From the NCBI GenBank assembly GCA_951394045.1, contig OX595998.1, forward strand, positions 62,001 to 126,000: a DNA stretch of 64,000 nucleotides. Reading direction: 5' to 3'. This DNA comes from Nitzschia sp. DOCU1. Taxonomy: Eukaryota; Bacillariophyta; Bacillariophyceae; Bacillariales; Bacillariaceae. The position numbers were made by a program, and so were the translations under genes. Shown here one piece after another: positions 29,572 to 41,509 of the stretch. The notes under the pieces were generated by a model. That model made no database searches and was not told the DNA's origin. It saw nothing but the letters and a program-made list of their open reading frames with translations. Position 1 is the stretch's first letter. The number at the start of each line of letters is the position of its first letter.

Positions 29572-32500
29572 ATGAATCAACGCGAGCTAGCTTCCGAAAT
29601 CTTTGTCTCGCCCAAAGCAGCGTTGCATACGCCACGCAGCAGTCGTCGTCAATTACGACATTGGATTCATCAAAGGCGAGCTTGGAAAGACGCACACGTC
29701 ACATTGGCATGGGATGATCATGATCATGACAATGAGTATGAAGAAAAGGCACGACGCAAAGAATTGCTTCATCATGCCAAACGCAGGACCCTCCTCGATC
29801 AACTCGAACAAGGACGCTTGGCCGATAAGCGACAACAACAACAAATTGCACAACCTACAAAGAAAAAACGACGGTTCAAAAAGATTATTCATCGCAAAAT
29901 CATAAAGACCGTCTTGCGGAAACCCGTTCTAGTGGATGATGAGGACGAGGTTGTAGAAGAAGAAATCATAGAAGACGACCAAGAAGAGTTTACCGAAGTC
30001 GACCATGTCGAGGACGAAGAAGAAGAAGAAGTTACAGAGCAAGATGACGATGTTGATGTGGTGGAAGAATTTGAAGATTCCAAGGGAAATGTCTTTGAAA
30101 TCATGGACGAAAATGAGGAGGAGGAAGAAATAATATTCTACGAGGATCAAGAGGAAGAAATTCCATTGGACGATCAAGGCGACGAAGAAGAATTCTTTGC
30201 AAAAGTACGGGCGGAAAATGAGCACGATGAACAAGTCAGTTTGACCGAGTCAGAACGGATACGCCAAGAACAAGAAGAGTTTGAGCGGGAACAAGAAGAA
30301 TTATTTCGGTTAGCAATGGAACGACAGGCAGAAGAAGAAGAAGATTTGGCATGGGAAGAAGAAGAATTGAGACGAGAACAAGAAGATGAAGCTAGACGTC
30401 GTGCCGAAGAAGAAGAAGAGGCTGCTTATGCTTTATCGCCAGAAGAAAAACGACGCATTACCTTGACGGGCATGCTGCAATCACGACCCGCACAAAAGCC
30501 AAAGAAAAAGATTCCCAAAGAGGAAAGCGTGTTAGATAAGGAAATTGGATATCGGTCACCGGAAGTCATTGCCATGATCAATCAAGCCAAAATGGAAACA
30601 CGACCGCCACCTCCACCGGAACACAAACAAGAATATGTTCCCGTCGTGGCAGATGCTGCTTCTATCGGTAGACTAGTGCGTCTCAATGAAAATATCATTG
30701 AAGCACAAGGCAAGCGCGATATCAAAGAATTCAACACCACGTCGACCGATTCGTCCTATGCAGCATGGGAACTCAATCATTCACAACGAGGAAAGCAACG
30801 AATGCCAGTCATCAAAAAGACACGGTCCACGGCACAAATCATGATTCATGAAGCGGCGGCTTTGGGAAGAATGAAAAATAGTCGAAAGATGGATCCGACA
30901 GGAGGTGGTATATCATTACAGGGGGAAGAAATCGACATTGACGATATGGGGGATGCCAAACATGATGGAGCAAAGGTATTCCGAACAGAGCATTTGATCG
31001 ATCGTCACGTGGAGTTGCATCGGAAACAAAAGACAGACTGGACGCCCGACTATAACACTCAAGAATATAGAACTTTGGACGACGTTCAATTGCCAACTCC
31101 ACAACAACCATCGTTCAAGCCGATCCAAACCCAAAAGACGCCACAGGAACTGAGAGAGGCTCTCTCGCAGTCGGTTGCGGAAGGCTTTTGGAACCGTCAT
31201 TATCGCTTAGAGCGACCCGGGGCTCCACTCAAGGTGACATCGGGGTGCTTTTGCAAGTACTGCAACACGGCCAGCGTATGGCAAACATATGCGTACCAAA
31301 AAAAGTGGGCCGACCAACGACTACCCCCTGGGGAAAAGGTAGACATGGACGCAGATCCTGAAACGTTTGGCTATATTGCTCGTTTGTATGTATCACAAGA
31401 TACGCCAGATGATATCGAGTTTGTCGACTTGAACGAGCAGGACGAATCCAAGAAGGACGTAGATCTCGCGTCTGTTGACGGATCATGTTCCGTTGATTTT
31501 TCCTTCGGCAGCTTGGACATTATTGATGAAAGTGACGATGAAGAATCTTTTGAGGACGAAGAGCATATGGCTTCATTGCAACCAGTCGAGGCACAGGCAA
31601 GAGTGAATCCTGACACGACGGGAGTTGTCGAGCAGAAAGAATCTTTTGACGAGAGAGAAGCTAGATCGATTCCCAATCAAAAATCCGAACACGGCGGCGA
31701 ATCTCACGATGGTACAACAATGAACTCGGTGCCTGTTTCGGTCGAGGAAGCGGAGTGTGAAATGGCTGCAGAGAAAAGAGTGGAAAGAGCAGCGAAACCA
31801 GCCGAGCACGACAGGGAGGCGTTACCCGGGAACAATGAATCGTCGCCAGTCGCCACCGACACGCCGGGGTTGTTGCAGGAGAATCAGGCTGCTGCTGGGG
31901 GCGCACCCACAGCGTCATCGTTTGCAGCATCAGGCGAGCTTCGGGTGAATTCAAAAGGTCTTCCGCACAAGCCCGAAAAGAAACTTGAAAATCAAGGAAC
32001 GGCTGCGAGTAGCAAGCAGTCACAGCAAGCAGTCGCAATGACTAGAGATGCTGCTCCCGAAAGCACACCAGTCTCGAGGAGCGTGGAGGCTAAGCCTTTG
32101 CGAACCTCCACGCATTCCCGATCATCGTTAGGTTCCGATGGCCGATCAAAGCCAAGACGCTTCCGTCCTTTGAAGTGGCTAAAGAAAGGATTTGGTCAAG
32201 ATCCCAATGTGAAAGCTCGTCAAGCGAGGATGTCACAAAAACTAGAGTCACTCCCTGATGCGAACAGCGATTTTCCTCATCCAAACCTTGAAGCTTCGAG
32301 CTCTGGATTAAGCAAGCATGTACAATCGAATGGGCAACACGATCATGGAAACGAAGTCTCCCCATTGGTGAGACTAGACACGGAATCGGCTGGAGATTTG
32401 TTGCATAGAGAAGACGAAATGCCACTTTCTCTGCCTGCCGAGCCGGCGAGTGATATGATTTTGCCCGAGGTAGCCGACGAAGACGAAAAGCAGGAAGTTG

Positions 32501-34848
32501 ATACTGAGCATTCAGACAAGATAGTAGGGTCCGATGGTGAGGTGGAGTCGCATCCAGGAATCCTCAACATTCAGGAGCCATTATCGCTGGTCGATCGTGG
32601 AATCAATAAAGTCCAATCTACCATCAAATCTCGGTTAAGTAAACTCAGCACTTTGAAAGCTCAGAAATCGGCTCTGTTAGAGGGCGAGAAGTCAGGGAAG
32701 AATGCTGAATACACCACATCCAAAGAAGTCCCAATGGAAATGGATGAACCTGGTGCCGACTTGCCTGTTGAAGTCGAAATGGTGAATTCGACACCTGGCG
32801 ACATGGATAATGGAGATGCCGTAGACGAAAATATTGCTGCTCGATTGGTGGAAGCAACTGCAAATGACACCGACGTTGTCACTGTTACTACGCACGATTC
32901 TCCTCAGGAAGATTCATCGGCCGAAGCAGTAGGCGCGATGAATATTGACCAAGATGCTGTCGACTCCGCGCCACAGGAGGCTTTCGAGGGCGATAAGGCC
33001 GACTGTGCGGGTAAAGCTATGGCATCGCCGGGTCCAGCATCAGGAGCACTAACTCGAAGCACCGGAGGGGCTGTCAGTCGGAAGTCGACCGCTCTGGAGG
33101 CTAGACTAGAAGCCTACAAGGCGAATGCCACGATGAATGGGTCCTCGAGTTTGCTTCCAAGGCCAGAACCAGGGAAACTAGTACACCCAAAACTCGACTC
33201 AGGGGAGCAGCCCCTTGCAGAGGCGAAACAAAGCGCGTCCACGACTAGAAGGCCCGACAATGAAATCAAGAAATTAGACACAGCCAAGATTGTTGTTCCC
33301 GCTCTGGCCGAGGAAATCTCGACAGTTACGCCAGCAACTACAGCGATCAAGGAGAATCCATCATGGATCCGGACTGTCACCGAGAAAACGTCAAGCGTAC
33401 AGAAGCAGGAAGTTATGGGTCCTTCCGAGGAGACGACGCCGGATTTATGTTCAAATAACGATGGCCAGGCGGTATTTTTGAATGGGGTTATTGAGCAGAA
33501 CAGCACGATGACTTCGCCCGATGTGAAACTTATCGAAAATATAGACTCTATCGCTCCGGCCCCACCGCCAGTAAAGGAGGATCCATCGTTGATTCCAAGG
33601 GCGGCGGAAGAATCGGATGGGATGCAAAGGACACTGGACACGTTCACCGAGGGCGAGCGCTCAGAAATTCTGGTAAAAAGTTTCCCGACGAGAGTGTCTC
33701 GATCTTTTGGAGCGGTCCCTCAAGAGGAAATGATGGAAGTGAAGAAACTCGACCCGACAAAAATCGTCATTGCTGCTAGAGAGAACGACGCTTCTACCAT
33801 AATCCCGACCCCGACGCCTATCAGGGAGGATCCATCGTGGATTCGAATGTCCTCCCCTGAGCAAAGTCCAGAGCTTCCTACCGCAGCTGCAAAGCCCCTG
33901 GAAGAAGCCAAACAAGTAGACATACAACGACGAAATTCAGATGCGGCGAAACTCGAAGATACTACAGTGAAGCGTCAATTGAGTATGCTCGTTAAACTGC
34001 GTACTCAAAAGGAAGCTATGGAGAGGGCGGCGTTGGCGGCTGGAAAAGATGAAACGAGCAACGAAGCAAGGATTCCTTCCGAAATCGACGTATCGACCAG
34101 GGCGGCGGAGGCAGATATAGCTGACGTCGACCGGTCGGAACTGATCCAACGAAACTATTCGGATCATGGTGGAACTACGGGGGCGATAATGGGTGTAACC
34201 GGCGACGAGCCTTCAAAACAAGCTGCTCCGAACCTTTCTTCGGTAGATGGAGGAGACGACGACTCCTTTTCGAAGAAATCCGGCGAGCCCGCTGAGGAGG
34301 ATCACAGGCCAGTGCCGTCCCCAGACGCTGAAGAGATCTCTATAGAGGGTCATGGAAAAAACCATGGCGCAAGTGGAGCCGTTAACAACGATTTTACCAG
34401 CACTTTTGCCAAAAACAGGCAAGAATCTACAGGTTCCTCTGGCGCCTCGCCCCATGCAAAACCTATTGGACGGGTTTCTTCGAGTTGTATCAATGAACGA
34501 CCAGGCGTTCGGAAAAGTACAATGGTTCTATCAACTCGAGAGTTGTTTGAAAGGAATTCCACCCACGACGTTGCCGGGGCCAGAACCACCGAACGTCCCG
34601 TCCTTCGCAAAAGTACCATGGTTCTGTCAACGCGAGCTTTGTTTGAAAAGAACGCCGGCCCCAATGCAGAGGGGATACCCCCTTGGGGCCGATTGGATTT
34701 CCACCGGGAAAAGAGAAAATCCGCAACTTGGAGCCCAATGAACCATGAAATACAGCGCGACGAAGATTCAGCAGTTGTAAGACGGAACGAGACGGATGAA
34801 GTCGCCCTCGGGGGCCGAGTCTCTGCTTTCTTCATGAAGGGAACATAA
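29572..34848 (+). CDS. Large acidic protein with a compact Cys motif and tandem repeats (1758 residues)
   Basis: Not a family I can name. I prefer the ATG at 29572 (MNQRELASEIFVSPKAAL); an in-frame ATG at 29440 would add 44 residues. Residues about 100-340 are extremely Glu/Asp-rich with coiled-coil character (EEEEAAYALSPEEKRR). Around 540-610 is the most conserved-looking part: GFWNRHYRLERPGAPLKV followed by GCFCKYCNTASVWQTYAY (two Cys pairs, possible metal site). The rest is disordered. Near 1235-1430 a repeat ending in (K/R)E(N/D)PS(W/L)I occurs three times, two of them starting KKLD(T/P)(A/T)KIV, and near the end RKSTMVLSTR(E/A)LFE(R/K)N occurs twice. No membrane segment. A scaffold or cytoskeleton-linked role is possible but unproven. 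Confidence 0.8.
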   Translation: MNQRELASEIFVSPKAALHTPRSSRRQLRHWIHQRRAWKDAHVTLAWDDHDHDNEYEEKARRKELLHHAKRRTLLDQLEQGRLADKRQQQQIAQPTKKKRRFKKIIHRKIIKTVLRKPVLVDDEDEVVEEEIIEDDQEEFTEVDHVEDEEEEEVTEQDDDVDVVEEFEDSKGNVFEIMDENEEEEEIIFYEDQEEEIPLDDQGDEEEFFAKVRAENEHDEQVSLTESERIRQEQEEFEREQEELFRLAMERQAEEEEDLAWEEEELRREQEDEARRRAEEEEEAAYALSPEEKRRITLTGMLQSRPAQKPKKKIPKEESVLDKEIGYRSPEVIAMINQAKMETRPPPPPEHKQEYVPVVADAASIGRLVRLNENIIEAQGKRDIKEFNTTSTDSSYAAWELNHSQRGKQRMPVIKKTRSTAQIMIHEAAALGRMKNSRKMDPTGGGISLQGEEIDIDDMGDAKHDGAKVFRTEHLIDRHVELHRKQKTDWTPDYNTQEYRTLDDVQLPTPQQPSFKPIQTQKTPQELREALSQSVAEGFWNRHYRLERPGAPLKVTSGCFCKYCNTASVWQTYAYQKKWADQRLPPGEKVDMDADPETFGYIARLYVSQDTPDDIEFVDLNEQDESKKDVDLASVDGSCSVDFSFGSLDIIDESDDEESFEDEEHMASLQPVEAQARVNPDTTGVVEQKESFDEREARSIPNQKSEHGGESHDGTTMNSVPVSVEEAECEMAAEKRVERAAKPAEHDREALPGNNESSPVATDTPGLLQENQAAAGGAPTASSFAASGELRVNSKGLPHKPEKKLENQGTAASSKQSQQAVAMTRDAAPESTPVSRSVEAKPLRTSTHSRSSLGSDGRSKPRRFRPLKWLKKGFGQDPNVKARQARMSQKLESLPDANSDFPHPNLEASSSGLSKHVQSNGQHDHGNEVSPLVRLDTESAGDLLHREDEMPLSLPAEPASDMILPEVADEDEKQEVDTEHSDKIVGSDGEVESHPGILNIQEPLSLVDRGINKVQSTIKSRLSKLSTLKAQKSALLEGEKSGKNAEYTTSKEVPMEMDEPGADLPVEVEMVNSTPGDMDNGDAVDENIAARLVEATANDTDVVTVTTHDSPQEDSSAEAVGAMNIDQDAVDSAPQEAFEGDKADCAGKAMASPGPASGALTRSTGGAVSRKSTALEARLEAYKANATMNGSSSLLPRPEPGKLVHPKLDSGEQPLAEAKQSASTTRRPDNEIKKLDTAKIVVPALAEEISTVTPATTAIKENPSWIRTVTEKTSSVQKQEVMGPSEETTPDLCSNNDGQAVFLNGVIEQNSTMTSPDVKLIENIDSIAPAPPPVKEDPSLIPRAAEESDGMQRTLDTFTEGERSEILVKSFPTRVSRSFGAVPQEEMMEVKKLDPTKIVIAARENDASTIIPTPTPIREDPSWIRMSSPEQSPELPTAAAKPLEEAKQVDIQRRNSDAAKLEDTTVKRQLSMLVKLRTQKEAMERAALAAGKDETSNEARIPSEIDVSTRAAEADIADVDRSELIQRNYSDHGGTTGAIMGVTGDEPSKQAAPNLSSVDGGDDDSFSKKSGEPAEEDHRPVPSPDAEEISIEGHGKNHGASGAVNNDFTSTFAKNRQESTGSSGASPHAKPIGRVSSSCINERPGVRKSTMVLSTRELFERNSTHDVAGARTTERPVLRKSTMVLSTRALFEKNAGPNAEGIPPWGRLDFHREKRKSATWSPMNHEIQRDEDSAVVRRNETDEVALGGRVSAFFMKGT

Positions 34849-35107
34849 CCATCCAGAAATGTCCATGGGCAACATCAACTAACGCATTAAGAGAAGAGCT
34901 AGCTAGCGTCATAATGTAGCAGATACGAGTCGATAAGTAGGCATGAGGTGGCAATCATTATGTTTTTCCCATGGTGGGTGAGCGTTTATACGTTCATCCA
35001 AATCAGCGGAAGAGGTCGGGCTTGTAACTACAGGGCTGTTCAATAGACGACAATCAAATATTCTCCTTGCTTTCACTATTAGTTTCGGGTAGACCGAATA
35101 TACCTTT

Positions 35108-38100
35108 TCACTTAGGATGCAATCGTTTCGATGTCAAGTCTCGCATAGTACAACGCCTACAATTTCCTTTTTCGCGCAGCTCTTCACGCAAACGACTTGC
35201 CTCAAGGCTGGCCTCAGCAAGTCGATGTTTCAAGGCCAGAGCAGTTCGATTGGGTTCGGTTATCTCAATGTATTCCTCGATCAACGATAGTGCAGCCTCA
35301 CATTGTTGCCGTCGCGACTCTTCCTCCTTTTGAAAGAGATAGCCCAAAGCGTCCAACAATCGATTCATTTTCTGGCCACGCTCTTGTTGCTCGATGACTC
35401 TCTGCATTTCTACTCTGGAAACGTACCGTGGCATGACACACGTCTCTGTGATCAAAGAATTCAAGCTCTTCAAAACAAGGTCAAATTCACTAGATCTTTC
35501 CGATCGTGTTTGCAATTCGTTCTGTAAACTTCGCTGTATGGCCCGAGGCTCTAGAGCGGCTCGCATAGCCTTGGCGCCGTCGTATCGGGAGACTTGAAGT
35601 GCCTTAACTTCGAGCTCTAGTCGAGATATGTGTTCGTCTTTTTCCTTTCGGAGGGCGAGCAACTCATTCGTCAGCTTGGAAATCTCATCAAGTCGTTGCG
35701 ATTGGCCACTCTCAAACACGTCGATAACTTTTGCTAGATGCTTTTGCTGGACTGCAGACAGTTCTTCTCTGGCTCTTTTCTTTTGGCTCTCTCGTTTCTC
35801 TTTGCGCCCCGTAATCTCTTCCTGCCTACGGGCTTGCATCTCTGTATTTTGTGCATGGCTATCTTGGAGCGCCTTTTGTAATTCTTGCACCTTGGCCTGG
35901 AATTTGACCTCTGAATTTATCAAATCCTTTTCAGCCATGGCCAGCTTGGATTCGAAGCTGTCGCGCTCCTTTTTAAGTTTTCTGGTGGTGAGCGCCGCCT
36001 CGCGCTGTGCTGCTTGTAGTTCTTCCACAAGCGACTCATTAGCTTTAACCAAGCCCCTAATTCGAGATTGGTAGGTGTCCAAGGTTTCATTGGTTTTCTG
36101 ATTTTGTTCTTTCAAGCGTTTACATTCGGACTCGAAAGATTGCAACTTCGTCTTGAGTTCCTCCCTTTCTACTCTCAATAACGCGAGTTCTCGATTTTCC
36201 GCAACAAGAGCATCGTTCGTTCGTACCAGGCGCTTGATACGAGTTTGATAGTTAGCTGCGCTTTCACCAGAATGTTGAGCTTGTCCTTCCAAGCGACGTC
36301 TTTCTTTCTCCGTTAATTCGAGTGTCGACCTCAGTTCCTCCTTCTCTGCGCGTAACGTCGAAATTTCTCCACGAAGTTGCCTGTACATACTATGACGAAC
36401 TGTGAGCAGGACTTCTTCGGCAACCACCTCTGGCAACTCTACTTACTCTTGGAAATCCGACAGTGCATCGCTTTCATCTTCTTCTTGGTTTTTTTGGTTG
36501 ATCATTTCGCCTTCAATCGGCGAACGCGCCACAGTTACCTTTTGGATTTCTTTTTGCTTCTCTGTAAACTTGCGACGGGAATGCCAGCCTCGGGTACTGG
36601 CCTGAATCTTACAAGCTGCCAGTTCTTTCTGTTGTCGTTGAATTTGGGCAAGTTGGTTCAAATAGGCAAGAGACAAACGGAGTCTCGACAAATTTCTCCA
36701 ATGTCTCAACGCTCGTTGGATCTTATAAACTGCGTACAGTTGCTTCAAAAAGAGACGTCGACTTGCGCAGCCGCGAGCTCCTGCCTGAATGACCGAAGCC
36801 ATAGCATCGTCTCTCCGGGCACGTTCATTCAGTGCCTGTACAGCAGCTAGAAGCCGGATACAGAAGCGCCATTGTCGGACAGACCTTTGGATGACACAAA
36901 CAGCCGCAATCGCCCGTCTGTATTGTTTTCGAGCAGCGCAACCACGGGTATGCGCTTGGATTGTCTTTGAGGCCTTCTTTTCTCGCAGTTGCAATAGCAA
37001 TACGGCCGCTCGAATACATCTCCACCAACACGACAATTTGGTGGCCGCTGTGTGTTGGCGATTGAGTCGACACCTCACGACGACCATCCGGCCGAAACTT
37101 TGAATCCGGACTCGGCAAGCTTTCAAATGCCTTGCTATTCTGATACATCTGATCCTGCGATGAAAAATTTGGATTTTGAGCGCCGCTGCCACGTAGTGCT
37201 GTTGGCGTAGTTGCTCCAGCGTATCCCGAGCTCCAGCCTTGAAAAAGACTTTCGTCTTTCCGCAAACAAAGGGACGGCCACCTGACCCTAAGCTACTTGT
37301 CTTAAGGCAATTGTTCAACATGCTTTCGACTCTTTCTTTCTCGGTGATCAAAGAATTGTCATTTGTAGATTCTAGCATCAAACAGGAATAGCGCTGCATG
37401 ACGAAGTCGTACGGGAGCTTGTTCGGGTAGCTCTCACGCGAAATGGTTAGAGCAGTCTTGATGCCCGAGCATTTCAGCTGTTGCATTGTGCTGTTGTGGC
37501 TCGTTAATCGAGGAATCATTTCGGGGTTGGGCTTGATGCACCGGATGTATCTGGTCTTCGTGCCCTCGATTGCCACCAGCAAGCTTTTAAGATCGTTTTT
37601 GAATTTTTGGAGAACTGTTCCGCTAACCGAACTTTTCTTTGACGCACTAGTCTTGGACTCCTCAATTTGAAGAGACTTAAATGCATCGCTGATTAACGAG
37701 TTCTGACTTTTGGCGGCGCAGTCAATCAAGTTCCTTGGAAGTTTGTCGGTGTTGCGAGTCACAAAGTTTTGCGCATCATATTCGACAGGCCCATTGAAGT
37801 GATCAATTCCAAACTCCCATTTTCGATGAAGTTTGCTGTTGATCAGCCTGGAGGAAGCGTTTTGTGAGACTTTAATTTTGTACACAAATGCTTCTTCATT
37901 TCCTTTTGGTCGGAGGCATTCTTCGTCAAGTGAAGCAAGTATTCCTTGATTTCCTTCAAGGAGGGATAGAATTGTCGAGTTGTCAATCAATTCGAAGTCG
38001 TAGAGGTCTATGCCTTCAGATTCATATTCCTCCTTGACTTCATTGAAGTGGTCAAGGACATACTTGTTGTGTAATCGTTCGTTGGCGTAGTTGATACACA

Positions 38101-40809
38101 GCTGCTCAAATCGATTGGTACCCAGTCTTTCAAAACCAAAAATGTCCAAGAGAGAAATGTGTCCGCATGTCATGCAAGCATCCAGCAAAGACTCTGGGAA
38201 CGCCGTGTAGCGGTTTATCTTTTGGACGAGTTTAGAAAAGACCTTCGCATATATTTCTTTTGCAAAGGCGTCGCAAGATTCCTTCGCATGTTGCCCGGAC
38301 AGCGCAACTGTAATTTCCTCCTGGCCTCCTGGTGTCCTTAGCGTTCGCGTAACAAAGGTTGCTCGGAGCTCCGTTTCTTCAATCCCCATCAATTCCGAAA
38401 GTTCCATCAATGCAGACTCACTCCGAATGGTTGCATGGTCCGTAGCTCCGTCATGGTCAAATATCAGGTTGCCAAGTTGCAGTACAATGACTAAAGCGCG
38501 CAGAAGAGTGTGCAGTGAATCTCCTTGGAACCGAAAGACCTCGAGAGCCGATATCGTTTCCTCCCAAGCAGCGACATCATGGGAATTACTTTCGATATCC
38601 CCAGTCGTATAAGCATAATCTCGGGTGGTTCGCTGACACAAGACGGGCCATACTTTTGCTTTGAGCTCGCTTGGAGCAGACAGCAGCTGATAAAAAATAT
38701 GAAACGTTCGTTCACCTTCGTCGTGACTAACAACTCTGTTTTTCTCCAGAAGATACGTCGTACAGTTGCTTCCGACGAGGTTTGCGTATGGTATGTTCCT
38801 CAGCCCTGACTCGGCAGAGTTCTTTGATTCGATCTGGAATTGGAGTCTGATGAGCTTACCAAATCGCGACGAGTTGTAGTTTCGAACAGTCTTTGCATTC
38901 CCAAAAGCTTCGAAAACAGGCGATGACTGGAGAACTCTAGCCACGATTTCTTTCGCAGTTGAGTGTTCCGTTGGAAGCCCTCCAGGTCGAGTCTTCTGGA
39001 TGGTCGCAAGGTGATTCAGGACTATCTTTGAACTCTCAGTTTTTCCCGCCCCAGATTCACCGGTAACTAGAATCGTTTGGTCTTGTCCCGTTGTTGCCAG
39101 ACCACGGTATGCCAGAGCAGATACTTCGTAGACATGAGGTTCGAAGCCGAGTTTATCGTACGTCATGTTCTTCTCAGATAAGACTGGGACATCATGCCCT
39201 TCTTCATGGCGAGCTGTTTGCAGGAAAAGCGGTGTAAGACAGTTGAATCGAGAAGATACACCTTCTCACTTCAATGTGTGCACTTACCATCCCAGATAAG
39301 ATTCTTAGAATACAAGTCCCGTGCCTTTGGTTCGTAGAGCCCCTCGATCCAACAGAATGGATTCATTGCAATGACAATGTCTCCCACACGCGTGTACGGT
39401 GTCTGCCGGTAATGCCGCGCTTTGAGGTTATAGAGAATTGCCGCCATGTGAAGCTCCTCAAGGTCGGCCATGTCTCTTTTCCCGTCCTCCTGGTTCTGTT
39501 TGGGAAGCATGTTATCTTCATATTCGTTGTAGAAAACCTTTCGGAGCTGAGAGTTTCGTATTTTGTACTTGGATACCAAACGTTTTTGTTCTTCGATCGG
39601 GACATCTTTCATTGAGTGATGAATTTCGTTCGGTTTCAAGCGGGCTTCATCTTCAATGACAGTCGTTTCCGCCCAAGATTCAGGTAAATCAACGGCCACA
39701 ATTGCATGTGTTTCGGCACGAACTAGGATTCTGGCTGGGATCCAAATATAAGTTTTGTCACGAATAAATACAGCCTCCAAGGACATCATGGCTTTGCGTG
39801 AAGACGTCGAGGACTCCTTTTCTTGGAATGAGAGGACCCGGGAACTTTCTTTTTCTCCTACCACAAACAGGGAATCTTGTTTAGAAGGGGGTGGCGCACA
39901 GTCAACTGCCACATCATTATTATCCTGGGAATCTGCTGACAATGTAGGATAGATTTGGGCCCGCATTGTTGTCAAATCTCGAGGCAAAACAGCGATCTTT
40001 TCGTCCGTGGGGACCGTTTGAAGATCATCCATAGAATCAATCGAAGAATTGCCTAGACCATCGTCGTCAGCGAGGTCTTCATTTGCACGGTAGACTTGCT
40101 CAGCGTTTTCCGCCGATTCTTCATCTTCATCAACCATGGATTCGATCGACTGAATAGTGTGATCGTCTTCATTCAAGTCCATCAATGGCGGCAATGCTTC
40201 TGACTTTGACGTGGGATCCATAATAGGTTCCGTCTCTGCAAGAAAACTCTTAGTTTCCTCTTGTCCGCCCTCTTCGTTCTTCGCATTGAGCTCTGTGAGA
40301 TCCTGATTTAAAGAGTCATCCATTGCATTGGGCCTAGAAACCTTGCGACGGCCTTTAGGAGCGGCATGCTCGTGGTCCGAAGAAGCAGCAGACGTCGAGC
40401 TCGTTTGCGACATGATCCACGCATCCGTCGCATTCGCCATGAGCGAATGAAAGAAGGTAGAACTCTTGCTGCTGTACGTGCTCGGTGAAGTGGGTGGTTC
40501 GGCTCTTTCTGTTGTAGTTTTAGCCGGATTCTCATTACCATACTGCGAAGGAGGTGTCTTTTCATTGTCACGACTCTGCTGCTGATAGTGTGAGGGCTCG
40601 GGCGTCGCAGGAGGATCAGCCACTTTACTGAGAGCCACTGAGAACATGGCTCTCCACCCAGAGACCTGAGTCTTGCCGCCTACTGGCCCAATCGACTCCT
40701 CGCTATCATCGGATACTTTCCGAGATAGATTGATGGCAGCCGGATCCTCGACGCCCAGGATGCTTCCTCCAGCAGGATCGTCCGTGCCAGATGTAGACTC
40801 TTCCATCAT
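35108..40809 (-). CDS. Myosin heavy chain, three exons, 1853 residues
   Basis: Exons 40809-39288, 39213-36447 and 36380-35108; introns of 74 and 66 nt with GTAAGT donors; the coding sum is 5562 nt, an exact multiple of three. Residues 1-430 are an acidic, disordered N-terminal extension. The motor has P-loop TGESGAGKTES (about 557), switch I NYNSSRFGK, switch II LDIFGFE (about 863) and the helix RYIRCIKPN. About 1180-1390 hold a long series of IQ-like light-chain sites (KIQIFHRRIR, SVIQAGARGCASRR, KIQASTRGWHSRR). The tail is a long coiled coil (KEELRSTLELTEKERRRLEG). It would be an actin motor, probably dimeric; the class is unclear. The 66-nt second intron has an in-frame TAA at its start, so retention would give a tail-less myosin. 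Stop is TGA. Confidence 0.9.
36381..36446 (-). other. Phase-neutral 66-nt myosin intron with an in-frame stop
   Basis: Donor GTAAGT after CAAGA, acceptor TGTACAG before GCAACTTCG. Both flanking exons are in the same frame and the intron carries TAA right after the donor base; without splicing the protein ends at the neck. Confidence 0.6.
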
Positions 40810-41427
40810 GGTTGAGCTCTCGTTTGACTCTTAATATCGTTAGATATTGATTGCAGCTTTGTCGGTCAACTTTGTTTTGTGGCAACCTCCCCCACCGATT
40901 CGTTGCGAAAATCGAAATTTTGCATGCCACATGGTGAAAAACGGTGCGCCGTGCACTTGGGTGCGCGCAAACATCCATGACTGAACCTTTTGCTTGCGCC
41001 ATCCGGGATCCATGAGATGACGCCATTCATGACTGAACCATGACTTATGGAATGACGTCACAACACGCGCGGCCCTCGTGAAAGAGTCTAAAGTAGGCGA
41101 ATGAGAGTCGTCACAAAATTCGTCATCGGATTTTGTTCTACTGTAGCTAGGGCGACACAGGGCTTGTGCATCGTATCATAGCATCATTTGGAGGATTCGC
41201 TGCATTGAAATCATGGGATGATTGGCCGGACGTTTTTCTTGATGCTTCCACTGATGAAACACTCTTTGCCTCCTTATTGTATTGCCGGGAAAGCTGGTCG
41301 GTTTTTCCAGCCAAAGCGAGTCCAAACATGGCCCAGCATCAGAGCTTCTTGAAGATATTCAGACAGAACTAGTGCACAGACAAATAATCACAACGGTATA
41401 TTATATGTATTTTGATTATGTAAGTCT
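40810..41427. other. Myosin upstream region
   Basis: No gene supported. Contains a palindromic CRE TGACGTCA at 41053-41060 (about 245 bp upstream of the myosin ATG) and a TGACGC at about 41017. The subtilase gene ends just beyond. Confidence 0.5.
41053..41060. promoter_or_regulatory. Palindromic CRE upstream of myosin
   Basis: TGACGTCA, flanked by AA and CAACAC. Position upstream of a start codon and identity to the bZIP palindrome suggest a cAMP/light/CO2-type element; not demonstrated. Confidence 0.4.
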
Positions 41428-41509
41428 TCAATCTTGTTGTTCCGGCAATTGTGCTTCTTTCTCGTAGTCGTGGTGAGGACACAGCAGACATGGCATTGAT
41501 TTTTCATTC

